DNA of 64,000 nt, from contig NZ_LODW01000011.1 in the NCBI RefSeq assembly GCF_002914525.1, positions 180,106 through 244,105 on the forward strand. The letters run 5' to 3'. The first letter of the stretch is position 1, and the number at the start of each line of letters is the position of its first letter. Positions 1-8,598 of the stretch are shown here, in pieces. The DNA comes from Rhizobium hidalgonense (GTDB lineage Bacteria; Pseudomonadota; Alphaproteobacteria; Rhizobiales; Rhizobiaceae). A program made the translations under genes and the position numbers. The notes under the pieces are model-generated. The model did not search any database, was not told where the DNA came from, and saw only the letters and a program-made list of their open reading frames with translations.

Positions 1-1
1 T

Positions 2-151
2 TTTGGGTTCCGTGCGGTGTTGGAAGAGGCGGCCGGGCTGTCTTTGCCGGGTGATGGAAAGCGTAAGGAAACGAAATGTCACAACGAGCAGGCAGCGCCG
101 ATCTTCCCCTTCATGGAGGACGCGTTCCGCATTGGCTCGGCGACCGGATGA
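2..151 (+). CDS. possible C-terminal tail of an upstream gene (partial)
   Basis: Frame 2 is open from the window edge to a TGA at 149-151 and reads as about 49 ordinary residues. It would overlap the next gene by about 75 bases, which is a lot. The other forward frame stops at 52-54. I do not recognise the tail. It may be a real C-terminus or chance. Confidence 0.2.
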   Translation, partial: FGFRAVLEEAAGLSLPGDGKRKETKCHNEQAAPIFPFMEDAFRIGSATG

Positions 152-1323
152 CGCGGCTGGGCGCCCTGATCACCGAAGCGATCGTGCACCACTACGGCCG
201 CGACGAATTCCTGCGCAGGCTCGCCCACCCTTTCTGGTTCCAGTCCTTCGGCGCGGTCATGGGCATGGACTGGCATTCCTCCGGCATTACAACAAGCGTT
301 CTCGGCGCGTTGAAGCGCGGGCTGAAACCGCGGGCCGGCGAGCTCGGTCTGCATGTCTGCGGCGGACGCGGCGCACATTCACGCAAGACCCCGCAGGAGC
401 TCGTCTCGATCGGCGAACGTGTCGGTCTCGACGGCGAAGGCCTGGCTACGACGAGCCGTCTGATCGCCAAGGTCGACAGCGCTGCCCTCCAGGATGGGTT
501 CGATCTTTATCTGCACGGCTTTATCGTCGCCGATGATGGCCATTGGGTGGTCGTGCAACAGGGCATGAACGGCGACCGGCGGCAGGCGCGGCGTTATCAC
601 TGGCTGTCGGAAGGGCTGGAGAGTTTTGTCGACTCGCCGCATGCGGCAATCGAGGGCAGGAGCCAGGGGACGATCGTCAATCTGGCCGACAGGCGGGCCG
701 AGCGATCGCGGCGTGGCCAGCTCGACCTGCTGGCAACGCTCGGCCCCGACCGGATCATCCGCGAGGCGGCCGCGCTGCTGCGGGTCGAGCAACCGGCGCC
801 AGAACCCGCCGAACAGCCGATGCTGCCGCATCTGATCATGCCGGCCCACCACGACGTGCGCGAGAGCGATGTCAACATGCGGCGCCTGCATGGAAATCTT
901 GCCGCCGCGGCCGACCGCGGGCCGGCGGATTTCGAAGAGCTGCTGCTGGTTCCCGGTGTCGGCGCCCGTACGGTGGAAGCGCTGGCCATGGTGGCCGAAG
1001 TTGTCCACGGCGCACCCTGCCGTTTTTCCGATCCGGCACGCTTCTCGATCGCCCATGGCGGCAAGGACCGCCATCCTTTCCCGGTGCCGCTCAAGGTCTA
1101 TGACGAGACGATCGGCGTGATGAAATCGGCGGTGCAGAAGGGCAGGCTCGGACGGGAGGAGGAGTTGCAGGCGCTCAAGCGCCTGGATGACCAATCCCGG
1201 CAGATGGAACGCTACGTCACCGGTCCCGACCTCAAGGAGATCATCGCCGGCGAATTTCGCCAATCCACCGAGTTCGGGGGCCGCAGCGTCTTCGGCTGGG
1301 AGCCGCCGCCGGGTGAGAATTAG
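76..1323 (+). CDS. DUF763 domain protein
   Basis: A 415-residue protein that matches the DUF763 family in its opening (SADLPLHGGRVPHWL) and in the following region with GMDWHSSGITT and LGLHVCGGRGAHSRKTP. A helix-hairpin-helix-like stretch, LLVPGVGARTVEAL, near residues 290-305 is followed by a conserved FSIAHGGKDRHPFPVP block, so nucleic-acid binding is plausible. The biochemical role of the family is not established. The ATG at 76 is preceded by AAGGAAACGA, a usable ribosome-binding site. Length is normal for the family. The gene stands alone; the next gene is convergent. Confidence 0.85.
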   Translation: MSQRAGSADLPLHGGRVPHWLGDRMTRLGALITEAIVHHYGRDEFLRRLAHPFWFQSFGAVMGMDWHSSGITTSVLGALKRGLKPRAGELGLHVCGGRGAHSRKTPQELVSIGERVGLDGEGLATTSRLIAKVDSAALQDGFDLYLHGFIVADDGHWVVVQQGMNGDRRQARRYHWLSEGLESFVDSPHAAIEGRSQGTIVNLADRRAERSRRGQLDLLATLGPDRIIREAAALLRVEQPAPEPAEQPMLPHLIMPAHHDVRESDVNMRRLHGNLAAAADRGPADFEELLLVPGVGARTVEALAMVAEVVHGAPCRFSDPARFSIAHGGKDRHPFPVPLKVYDETIGVMKSAVQKGRLGREEELQALKRLDDQSRQMERYVTGPDLKEIIAGEFRQSTEFGGRSVFGWEPPPGEN

Positions 1324-1384
1324 ATGATACCAAAGCATGCGCGGTTTTCGGGCGACATCACGCCATCGATTCCGACTTTCGAGT

Positions 1385-2455
1385 TCAATCGAGCGGTGAG
1401 GGCACACCTTCGCGGATCGCTTTCGAGAAATCCACGGAGGCGTCGGCACTTTTTGCCCGTGGGGCAATATGCGCCGCCGCCTTCAACTCCTCAAACGGCA
1501 GCTTCGTGTCGAGCGCATTCCGGTCATAGGCGAATTCGGGAAGGTAGCCATTCACGATCAGCCGCCAATCGAACGGAAATGTGGCGCCGACGGCCCGCAT
1601 CATTTTGGCGGCAGTCGTGGTGCAGTTGGTGGTGAGCGAGTTGTAGAAGCGCGGGTGTTCGGCGAGCGCGTTTGCATCGCTGACATATTGCAGGAGAAGC
1701 CGTGCGGCATTGGCCGGCGGAGCGCGCATGCGAAAGAGCTGGACGTCTTCGCCACGAATGTTGGACCGGACACGAACGACATCACGTTCGTCGGCCGCGA
1801 TGATGACGAGGGGATTGCTTTTGAAGAGGTCACCGAGCGGAGAAAATTTACCCCCAGCCGTTCGCCGCACCTCGATCGACCATGCCAGGTATTGATCGCC
1901 GTCGAAGCCGAAGCTGAGGATCATGTGCGCCATTTCGGGCCCTGCCCAATAGGACATGAACAGGTCAAGGCTCTTGAGCTTCTTCAGGTCGTAGGCGCGC
2001 GGCTCCCATTTCTCCACAAAACTGCCGTCGCTCTTCCAGGTAAAATTTCTGACGTTGGTCAGCGTCAGAATATCCCTGTCGACCGTTCCCGTCACCTGCC
2101 TGGCGACGTCTCCGGCCCAGTTGGCAGCGGCAGGAGGCTCGATCGAACTCCACCACACGACGATGCCTGTAAAGCATAGGACGAAAGGAAGGATGACAAC
2201 GAGGCGGGGCCTCCAGATCATCGAAATTACGGCGACAACGCCGAGCAGTGCGAGGCTTCCTGCGGCTGCCCCTCTTATCGCAGGGGAAACCGGCAGACGG
2301 TAGAATAGTGCGAGGGAGGCCCAGATGGTCGCCAACAGCAACGCTAAGCCGAAGGCTGCCTCTGCCGCCCGGAACATGATGCGGAGAGGCAGAGCCACTC
2401 GCGGCCGCCCGCGGCCAGCAGTTGTTGGCGCGCTGCCGCTGTCGTTGAAACTCAT
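1385..2455 (-). CDS. DUF4105 (Lnb N-terminal periplasmic domain) membrane protein
   Basis: A 356-residue protein. The N-terminal 110 residues hold about three hydrophobic segments (near 27-50, 60-80 and 85-105). The rest is a periplasmic domain with the DUF4105 signature: DLFMSYWAGPEMAHMILSFG, then a self-description of the substrate-like loop (QYLAWSIEVRR), and NSLTTNCTTTAAKMMRA, whose Asn-Cys is the conserved, probably catalytic, cysteine region. Family members are suspected cysteine hydrolases or acyltransferases of the envelope. The function here is inferred only from the domain. It is convergent with the DUF763 gene and lies downstream of the exporter gene on the same strand with a 210-base gap, so co-transcription is uncertain. 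Confidence 0.75.
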   Translation of the reverse strand: MSFNDSGSAPTTAGRGRPRVALPLRIMFRAAEAAFGLALLLATIWASLALFYRLPVSPAIRGAAAGSLALLGVVAVISMIWRPRLVVILPFVLCFTGIVVWWSSIEPPAAANWAGDVARQVTGTVDRDILTLTNVRNFTWKSDGSFVEKWEPRAYDLKKLKSLDLFMSYWAGPEMAHMILSFGFDGDQYLAWSIEVRRTAGGKFSPLGDLFKSNPLVIIAADERDVVRVRSNIRGEDVQLFRMRAPPANAARLLLQYVSDANALAEHPRFYNSLTTNCTTTAAKMMRAVGATFPFDWRLIVNGYLPEFAYDRNALDTKLPFEELKAAAHIAPRAKSADASVDFSKAIREGVPSPLD

Positions 2456-2665
2456 GACGCCTTCCTATCCTTGTTGAAGGTCAATCGATGATTTCGATGT
2501 TCCAGACATGTGACGAAGGCACGAAGTGTCTTGATCTGGAGACGCATTGTCGACGCTCGGAATGATCTGGCGTCCGTGACGGCGACAAACAATCTGGCTT
2601 GAAGTGTTGACGCTTGTCCAGTCCGCATCGGACAAACGCCCGCAAGGCAGGCTGCTTACAAGCCT

Positions 2666-3583
2666 TCAATGGCCGTCGGGCGGAACCGCTTCGGAGGGAA
2701 CCGTCTCTTTCAGGTTCTTCCGATGGAAGATGAAGAGCCCGGCAAAGACGATGATTGCGGCGCCGACGACGATCTGCATATCGGGAATATCGTTGAAGAA
2801 GATGTAGCCCAGCACGATCGCCCAGAGCAGCAGCGTATATTGCAGCGGCGCCAGTAGTGATGCTGGTGCGAGCTTCAGCGAACGGGTGATCAGCAAATGC
2901 GCACATGTGGCGACGACGCCGAGCAACAGCATGCCGGACCAATTGATCAGCGTTGCCGGCTGCCAATGGCCGATGCTTAAGCCGATGCCGGCGGCAAGAG
3001 CGGCGACCGTCTGCCATGTCACCAGCGTTGTGTCGCTGGTCGAACGCAGATAGCGGCTCATCACCAGCGACAGCGCAAAGGCAAGGCTGCCGGCAAGGCC
3101 GAAGAGCGACGGAAGCGACAGCATAGCCGTCGACGGACGCAGCGCGATGACGACGCCCGCGAAGCCGACCAGAACGGCGAGCCAGCGGCGCCAGCCGATC
3201 TTTTCTCCAAGAAAGAAATGCGAAAGCGCCGCGATGTAGATCGGCCCGGCCATATAGAAGGTCATGACGTCGGCGAGCGGCAGATAAGCGACGGCCGCGT
3301 AGAACAGAGCGACATCGCCGGTTGCCATGAAAACGCGTAGGAACTGGAGGCCTTTCTGTTCGACGCGGAACAGGGCCATCGGCCCTTGCCTGAGGATCAT
3401 CGGACCGAGCACGATGAAAGCGCCGACCGAGCGGATCACGAGCACCTGGCCGACGGCAAAGCTTGCGACCAGCCACTTGCCCATCGCATCGTTCAGCGCA
3501 AAGAGCAGATCGCCGAGCAGCATCAGCACGACACCTGTCATGATCAGGTTTCCGGCGTTGGCTGCAGCCGCCTTGGTCTTCAT
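2666..3583 (-). CDS. DMT-superfamily (EamA) transporter
   Basis: A 305-residue integral membrane protein with about ten hydrophobic segments arranged as two EamA repeats. The first repeat begins MTGVVLMLLGDLLFALNDAM and the second begins around residue 150. Such proteins are exporters of metabolites or amino acids; the substrate cannot be read from sequence. The frame extends upstream to 3613, but the ATG at 3583 (MKTKAAAANAGN) has GAGAG directly before it and fits the family's usual N-terminus, while the upstream ATG has no Shine-Dalgarno. Confidence 0.85.
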   Translation of the reverse strand: MKTKAAAANAGNLIMTGVVLMLLGDLLFALNDAMGKWLVASFAVGQVLVIRSVGAFIVLGPMILRQGPMALFRVEQKGLQFLRVFMATGDVALFYAAVAYLPLADVMTFYMAGPIYIAALSHFFLGEKIGWRRWLAVLVGFAGVVIALRPSTAMLSLPSLFGLAGSLAFALSLVMSRYLRSTSDTTLVTWQTVAALAAGIGLSIGHWQPATLINWSGMLLLGVVATCAHLLITRSLKLAPASLLAPLQYTLLLWAIVLGYIFFNDIPDMQIVVGAAIIVFAGLFIFHRKNLKETVPSEAVPPDGH

Positions 3584-3712
3584 CTCTCGAATCCTCGCAA
3601 AACGGCCGCGCATTGCGCGGCCGAGTGCGGCTTCGGCCTTAACGCTGCCAATGTCAATGGTCAGTTAAAAGCTCTTGCCCTCAAAACCTTGAGGCATGTC
3701 GCTCAACAAAGT

Positions 3713-4131
3713 TCATCTGGTTGCCATGCTTGCGACCAGATCGCTAAATCTCACCGGAGCAGACGGCGGGCTTCATCTCCATCTCCAGCAAAAATCGCAT
3801 CGACGATGGCGCAATGTTCCAAGAAGGATGTTGAAAGGCGGTTTCGCACGCGCAGCTGGAGGCGGCGATAGGGTCGCAGGCGTCGATGCAATCACGGGCA
3901 TTGCTCCTCGAGGAAATCGCTTCGGCCGGCTGCGTAGATAGCCTCCATGAAACTCCTCACTATCGCAATAATAGGCATCACTGGCCCCGGCTGATTGCTC
4001 GCAGCGGCTATGGGTGGCCGTGATCGCTTCCCAGGAGGCCTCGTCCAGCCGTCGTGCGGCAAGCGACCCAGCCAAGCCCTCCAGCTCAGCCGTAACCTCG
4101 AACATCTCGTAGACGCGGGGATCATCACCTA
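3713..4131 (-). pseudogene. truncated GntR/FCD-family regulator remnant (MatR-like)
   Basis: The minus strand encodes the FCD effector domain of a GntR regulator but lacks the whole winged-helix N-terminus. Recognisable pieces in order are YEMFEVTAELEGLAGSLA, RLDEASWEAITATH, FMEAIYAAGRSDFLEEQC, LRPYRRLQLRVRNRLSTSF, LEHCAIVDAIFAGDGDEARR and the end RFSDLVASMATR followed by TGA at 3713-3715. They are split by frame changes, an in-frame TGA after EEQCP, and a short deletion before RFSDL. The truncated end abuts a MatC-like carrier fragment on the opposite strand. In rhizobia matR lies beside matABC, so these may be relics of one malonate locus. Confidence 0.7.
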
Positions 4132-4531
4132 TGTCGGCGTGATGGATAAAGCCGGGACGGTCGACTATGTGGCGCACGGCGTATCCAGTCTCGGCATGCC
4201 GCTGCTGGTGGCGCTTCTGCTTTGCTTTACGGGTGCAATCGTCTCGGCCTTTGCGTCGTCGACCGCGCTGCTCGGCGCGATTATCCCTCTCGCCGTGCCG
4301 TTCCTGTTGCACGGGCACATCAGCGCCGTCGGGGTGGTCGCCGCGATCGCGATCTCGACCACGATCGTCGATACCAGTCCGTTTTCCACCAATGGCGCCC
4401 TTGTCGTCGCCAGTGCACCGGATGACAGGTGAGACCAGGTGCTGCGACAGTTGCTGATCTACAGCGCCCTGATTGCGATCATCGGCCCGATCGTTACCTG
4501 GCTGGTGTCCATCGTGCCTGGCCTGGTCTGA
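4115..4531 (+). pseudogene. truncated MatC-like dicarboxylate carrier remnant
   Basis: C-terminal part of an SLC13/MatC-type permease: GIITYVGVMDKAGTVDYVA, then hydrophobic segments with the family motifs SAFASSTALLGAIIPLA and ISTTIVDTSPFSTNGALV. The frame meets a TGA at 4430-4432 and then continues in the same frame (DQVLRQLLIYSALIAIIGP) to the natural stop at 4529-4531. A CGA-to-TGA nonsense change inside a former gene is the simplest reading. All N-terminal transmembrane segments are missing. The broken end meets the truncated GntR fragment at about 4115-4131. Confidence 0.7.
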
Positions 4532-4540
4532 CGGCGCTAC

Positions 4541-5006
4541 TTATCAAAGCGTGTCGAACCCATTCGGCACACTTGCAGACCGCCTTATTGTCCAGGACGC
4601 CGATTGCTTTCCCAGTCACCGGCTCGTCGTGGAAAATTTGGGCCGCATCTATCGCAGCGTCTCGACTGCGACGGCGAGACACGTCTTGAAAGCGGTCAAG
4701 TCCGTACAGAGCGCATCCGGCGCCGCGTCCCCGACGATGAGGACGCCGTCGCGCCGCTAGATCCCGGCGTGCAGCATAAGATTGCCGGCCAGGCCGAAAT
4801 CTTCGACCGCAATTCCGTTCGGGTCTCGCAGCCGACCTTCGGCATCATAGGCGATGGCCCCGCCAAAAAGATCGCTGACGCGCCCGCCGTGATCCGGGCC
4901 ACACTGGACGCGGCGCGTACAGATCGTTCGTCCGATTCATATAGGACCAAGGTCCCATATTGGAACGAGCCCGCGCCGATGACGTTCAGCCGAAAGAGCC
5001 GAGGAG
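4541..5006. other. gene-poor decayed stretch
   Basis: No intact gene. The most coding-like text is on the minus strand from about 4920 to 4660, for example GGRVSDLFGGAIAYDAEG and EDFGLAGNLMLHAGI, interrupted by stops. I cannot assign it to a family. Given decayed genes on both sides, it is probably another relic. Confidence 0.35.
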
Positions 5007-5012
5007 ATGTCG

Positions 5013-5255
5013 ATGCGCCACGATTTTTGGGACCAGCCCGTTGAGGTCATCATCGGGGATGTCGACCACCCTAAGAGTATCCGCAATAGCAGGGACGCGC
5101 TCGCATATCTGATGACCTGTTGGCCGCGTGAGAAAGCGGCATCCTTCGCCGTCGCAAAGAAGATCTGCACCGACGCCGCCGAAGGGCGAGCCGATTCAGC
5201 CGCGGCCGCTTTGGCATTCAAAGTCGCGGCCGAAGAAGCCGGCGTCCTCCGTTAG
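5013..5255 (+). CDS. DUF982 domain protein
   Basis: A small (80-residue) protein with the DUF982 pattern: an N-terminal strand region (PVEVIIGDVDHPKSIRNSRD), the WPREKAASFAVAKKIC block, then a helix ending AALAFKVAAEEAGV. DUF982 proteins are numerous in rhizobial plasmids and have no known function. GAGGAG sits directly against the ATG at 5007, so the second ATG at 5013, about seven bases from that site, is the better start. It lies intact between two decayed genes. Confidence 0.75.
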   Translation: MRHDFWDQPVEVIIGDVDHPKSIRNSRDALAYLMTCWPREKAASFAVAKKICTDAAEGRADSAAAALAFKVAAEEAGVLR

Positions 5256-5267
5256 GGACATTCGGCA

Positions 5268-5939
<672 letters not shown>

Positions 5940-6056
5940 ATAGCGCCTCGCGTCTGTCTGACGTGGATGCGAGAATCACCTCTGCCGTCCCGGTACCCGA
6001 AAACGACACGCACAGACCTAGATAACCGTCGTGGCAGCCTATGGCGTGACGACGAG

Positions 6057-6080
6057 CCCAACCCGCTTACGCGGGTTGGG
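6057..6080 (-). terminator. hairpin terminator of the cold-shock gene
   Basis: A perfect 10-bp stem (CCCAACCCGC / GCGGGTTGGG) with a 4-base loop lies about 17 bases past the cold-shock stop codon. There is no T-run on either side, so it may be a factor-assisted terminator or an mRNA-stabilising hairpin. Confidence 0.55.
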
Positions 6081-6097
6081 TAATCTTCGACTTTGGA

Positions 6098-6301
6098 TCA
6101 GAGGGTTGAGACGTTCTCAGCCTTCGATTTTCCGGTCTTGCGATCCTGGCCGACGTCGAAGCTGACCTTGTCGCCTTCGCGGAGCGACCCGCCGCGCTGC
6201 AGCGCAGACACGTGCACGAATACGTCCTGTCCGCCATCCTCGGGGGTGATAAAGCCGAAGCCCTTGTCGTCATTGAAGAATTTAACCGTACCTGTCGGCA
6301 T
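6098..6301 (-). CDS. CspA-family cold-shock protein
   Basis: A 67-residue single-domain cold-shock protein that binds single-stranded RNA/DNA. RNP1 is KGFGFI (residues 13-18) and RNP2 is VFVHVS (27-32). The N-terminus, [18 protein letters not shown], and full length match the family. AAGGAA lies about 10 bases before the ATG. A long untranslated leader runs back from 6301, with a TATAGT-like -10 on the minus strand near 6350, as is usual for cold-shock genes. A strong hairpin follows the gene. Which paralogue it is cannot be told. Confidence 0.93.
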   Translation of the reverse strand: MPTGTVKFFNDDKGFGFITPEDGGQDVFVHVSALQRGGSLREGDKVSFDVGQDRKTGKSKAENVSTL

Positions 6302-6601
6302 GAGATAACTATTCCTTGTGTCATTCGTCGATTTGCGAAAGCGAAACTATACCGCCGCTGCTCCTCTATCAACCTTCATAGCGCTGACGCAACTTTAAAG
6401 GCAAGGAGGCAACAGTTTCGTCGAGGGTCAATGCGGCATCCGACCACCGATCGCCTGACGATCCGAGGTTTTGATCGCCTCGATGCCGCGTCCGGAGGCA
6501 TCATATCTCGTGGCGTCCGCGTTATCGACAGAATCAACGCCGGATTGCCGCCCATGCGTGTAGAAAGGGATTGCCGATCGCCTGCAACAGGTTGTAGATC
6601 G

Positions 6602-6628
6602 GGCTTGCACAAAGGGGTTGTGCAAGCC
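6602..6628. repeat. 11-bp perfect hairpin upstream of the orphan membrane protein
   Basis: GGCTTGCACAA, a 5-base loop, then TTGTGCAAGCC. No T-run follows. It sits about 65 bases before the ATG at 6694, so it could be a leader structure or an operator. I see no gene in the 390 bases between 6302 and 6693. Confidence 0.4.
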
Positions 6629-6693
6629 GGTCTGGATGCGCGCTCTGCTCGTTCGCCGCTGTCTGAAGCTTTACCGGCGCGCTGCGCTATCAA

Positions 6694-7806
6694 ATGAGGG
6701 GTCCGACGCCGTTGTCTTCGCTTGCTCTCCCCAGCCGCCCACTGTCATTGGCGCGCAACGTCATCTCCACGCCCAACGCCTACTTCTGGGCAACGCCGAT
6801 TATCCTGGCGATGGCTGTCTTTCTATTCGTCACTGAAGCGCCAGGCGTGTTCCGCGATTTCCAGATCAGCCAGAACCCTCTGGTGCTCGAAGACGGCGAT
6901 GTGCAAAACGGGAAATGCACGACACGCAAGGCAGTCTTTACCGACTGCGAGGCACGCCTTGTCTATAGCTATGGTGGACGAAACTACGACACCGAGGTCG
7001 AGGTCATGTTCGTCGATTTTCATACCGGCGACTATGAAACCGATCTTGTGATTTCCGCCGATCATCCAGAACTCGCGACAATGAGCCTGGGCCTCGACAT
7101 GCTCTGGAACAGGATCATCACCCTCACTCTGTTAGTGGTCCTGCTCGGCGGCATGAGCCTGGGTATGGTTTTTTTCGCTATCCGCATTTGGCGGGTCAAG
7201 GGGCAATTGCGCCAGCCCGCCAGGCTGATCCCAGTCCCGGTCGAGATTAGCGCATTCGACCGCAAACGCGGCGTCCTTTCCATCACCTACAATGACAAGA
7301 TTGCCAGCGACAAAACCGGGCGATCGGCGTACACCCGCATGAAGAGCGGACAGGAGCCTCTGATCGTCGGGGAAGCCAACGGCAAGGCGATCGGAATGGC
7401 CGTCAGGCACGGCAATACCGCCCTGCCGGTGCTTCTGGACGATCGTCTGCAGCGGGTCGAGCTGACGGATGCCGAGCGAGCCACGGCTCTCGCACCCCTG
7501 GCGCAACAGCAAGGCGGCGATCTGAGTTCGCCGGTGTTGATTGAAGAACCCAAAAGGACGATATCGATCTGGAAGCGGCTGCAGCTTTTCTTCGGTACGT
7601 TGCTTCTGATCGCTGTCGGCGTGGTCGGGTTCTGGCTTTGGTACGTCACGAGCTCCCCGACGCAATTCCAATCGCCTGGCATGGACATCAACAATCTCAT
7701 GCCAGGGCCGTTGAACGAGTGGGGATGCGAACAACTGAAGAAGCGGTTTGGTCAGGATCGCGCGCCGTTTGGTTGCACCGCCGCCGATTACACGAGCTGG
7801 AAATAG
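6694..7806 (+). CDS. hypothetical three-segment membrane protein
   Basis: A 370-residue protein I do not recognise. It has hydrophobic segments near residues 30-48, 145-172 and 292-312. Between the first two is an extracytoplasmic domain of about 95 residues with two cysteines (GKCTTRKAVFTDCEARLVY); between the second and third is a cytoplasmic domain of about 120 residues. A short C-terminal tail carries two more cysteines (WGCEQLKKRFG and APFGCTAADY), so disulfides outside the membrane are plausible. The ATG at 6694 has no clear ribosome-binding site, so the start is uncertain. It stands alone and codon use is normal. Confidence 0.7.
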   Translation: MRGPTPLSSLALPSRPLSLARNVISTPNAYFWATPIILAMAVFLFVTEAPGVFRDFQISQNPLVLEDGDVQNGKCTTRKAVFTDCEARLVYSYGGRNYDTEVEVMFVDFHTGDYETDLVISADHPELATMSLGLDMLWNRIITLTLLVVLLGGMSLGMVFFAIRIWRVKGQLRQPARLIPVPVEISAFDRKRGVLSITYNDKIASDKTGRSAYTRMKSGQEPLIVGEANGKAIGMAVRHGNTALPVLLDDRLQRVELTDAERATALAPLAQQQGGDLSSPVLIEEPKRTISIWKRLQLFFGTLLLIAVGVVGFWLWYVTSSPTQFQSPGMDINNLMPGPLNEWGCEQLKKRFGQDRAPFGCTAADYTSWK

Positions 7807-7868
7807 CGGGCGCTGATCTTTTGAAAGGGACGCTTGTTAGCGGCCTCGGCAATCGCGGAGCGCACGCG

Positions 7869-8477
7869 TCAGCCTGGTCGTCGGGCGTAAAAGGTGTGCC
7901 ACGCTTCATTATTGCGGCTCATGCGGTATGTGTCCCATTCAAGATCCAGGCCGGCCGCCTTGATGCACAGCGCGAAGTCGTCGCGGCGCCAATAGGTCAT
8001 ATGGTAGGCGCCGCGCGTCTCCCCGTCTCCATCCCGCATCGTCACTAGGAAGACGCCTCCTGGGCGCAGCGCCGCGGCGATCTTTTCGAGGACCTGGCCG
8101 GTCTGGTCGCGAGGCACGTGGATGAGAACGCAGAGAGCAATCACCGCATCGTAAGGGCCACCGAGGTTGTCGGTGATGACATTAAGGAGCTCGCCTTCCT
8201 TGCCGCGCGCCGCCTGCAGCTCGAGAAACCGCTGCGTGGCATCGGTTCGCCTTACCAAAACGCCCTGTGCCTCTAAGAAATCTGCATCCCAACCAGGGCC
8301 TGATCCAATCTCAAGGACCCGGCCGCCCTTGCCGGCGGCGATGGCGACCTGACGCAAGCCTGCCTCCAGGCTCGGCGCGGGAAACGGATCAACGATGCGG
8401 CTATAGTCATCGGCACAGCCTTCATAGGAATCGATCGTGCATTGGGTATCGGCCAAGCTGGTGGAAGAAATGTGCAA
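7869..8477 (-). CDS. class I SAM-dependent methyltransferase
   Basis: A 202-residue methyltransferase. Motif I is VLEIGSGPGWDADFLEAQG (about residues 55-73), followed by the acidic residue in VRRTDAT and the motif IV region YDAVIALCVLIHV. The substrate is unknown; the short, cap-less fold suggests a small-molecule target. The start is a TTG at 8477, supported by an ideal GGAGG with a 5-base spacer; no ATG in this frame has comparable support. Confidence 0.8.
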   Translation of the reverse strand: MHISSTSLADTQCTIDSYEGCADDYSRIVDPFPAPSLEAGLRQVAIAAGKGGRVLEIGSGPGWDADFLEAQGVLVRRTDATQRFLELQAARGKEGELLNVITDNLGGPYDAVIALCVLIHVPRDQTGQVLEKIAAALRPGGVFLVTMRDGDGETRGAYHMTYWRRDDFALCIKAAGLDLEWDTYRMSRNNEAWHTFYARRPG

Positions 8478-8598
8478 TTTGACCTCCGATGATGAAATCC
8501 AGAGCGCCGCTCAGGGGCGCCATATCACCATGTTCGACGTAAGGCCGCGCAAGCACATCAGGCAAAATCCCTAGGCCACGAAAGAATGGATGCGATGC

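Noticed and set aside
379..1467. Long minus-strand frame opposite the DUF763 gene
   Set aside because: Antisense shadow in high-GC DNA; no family motifs, while the plus-strand frame is a clear family member.
7869..8048. Plus-strand start overlapping the methyltransferase end
   Set aside because: The frame is antisense to the methyltransferase C-terminus and has no motifs.
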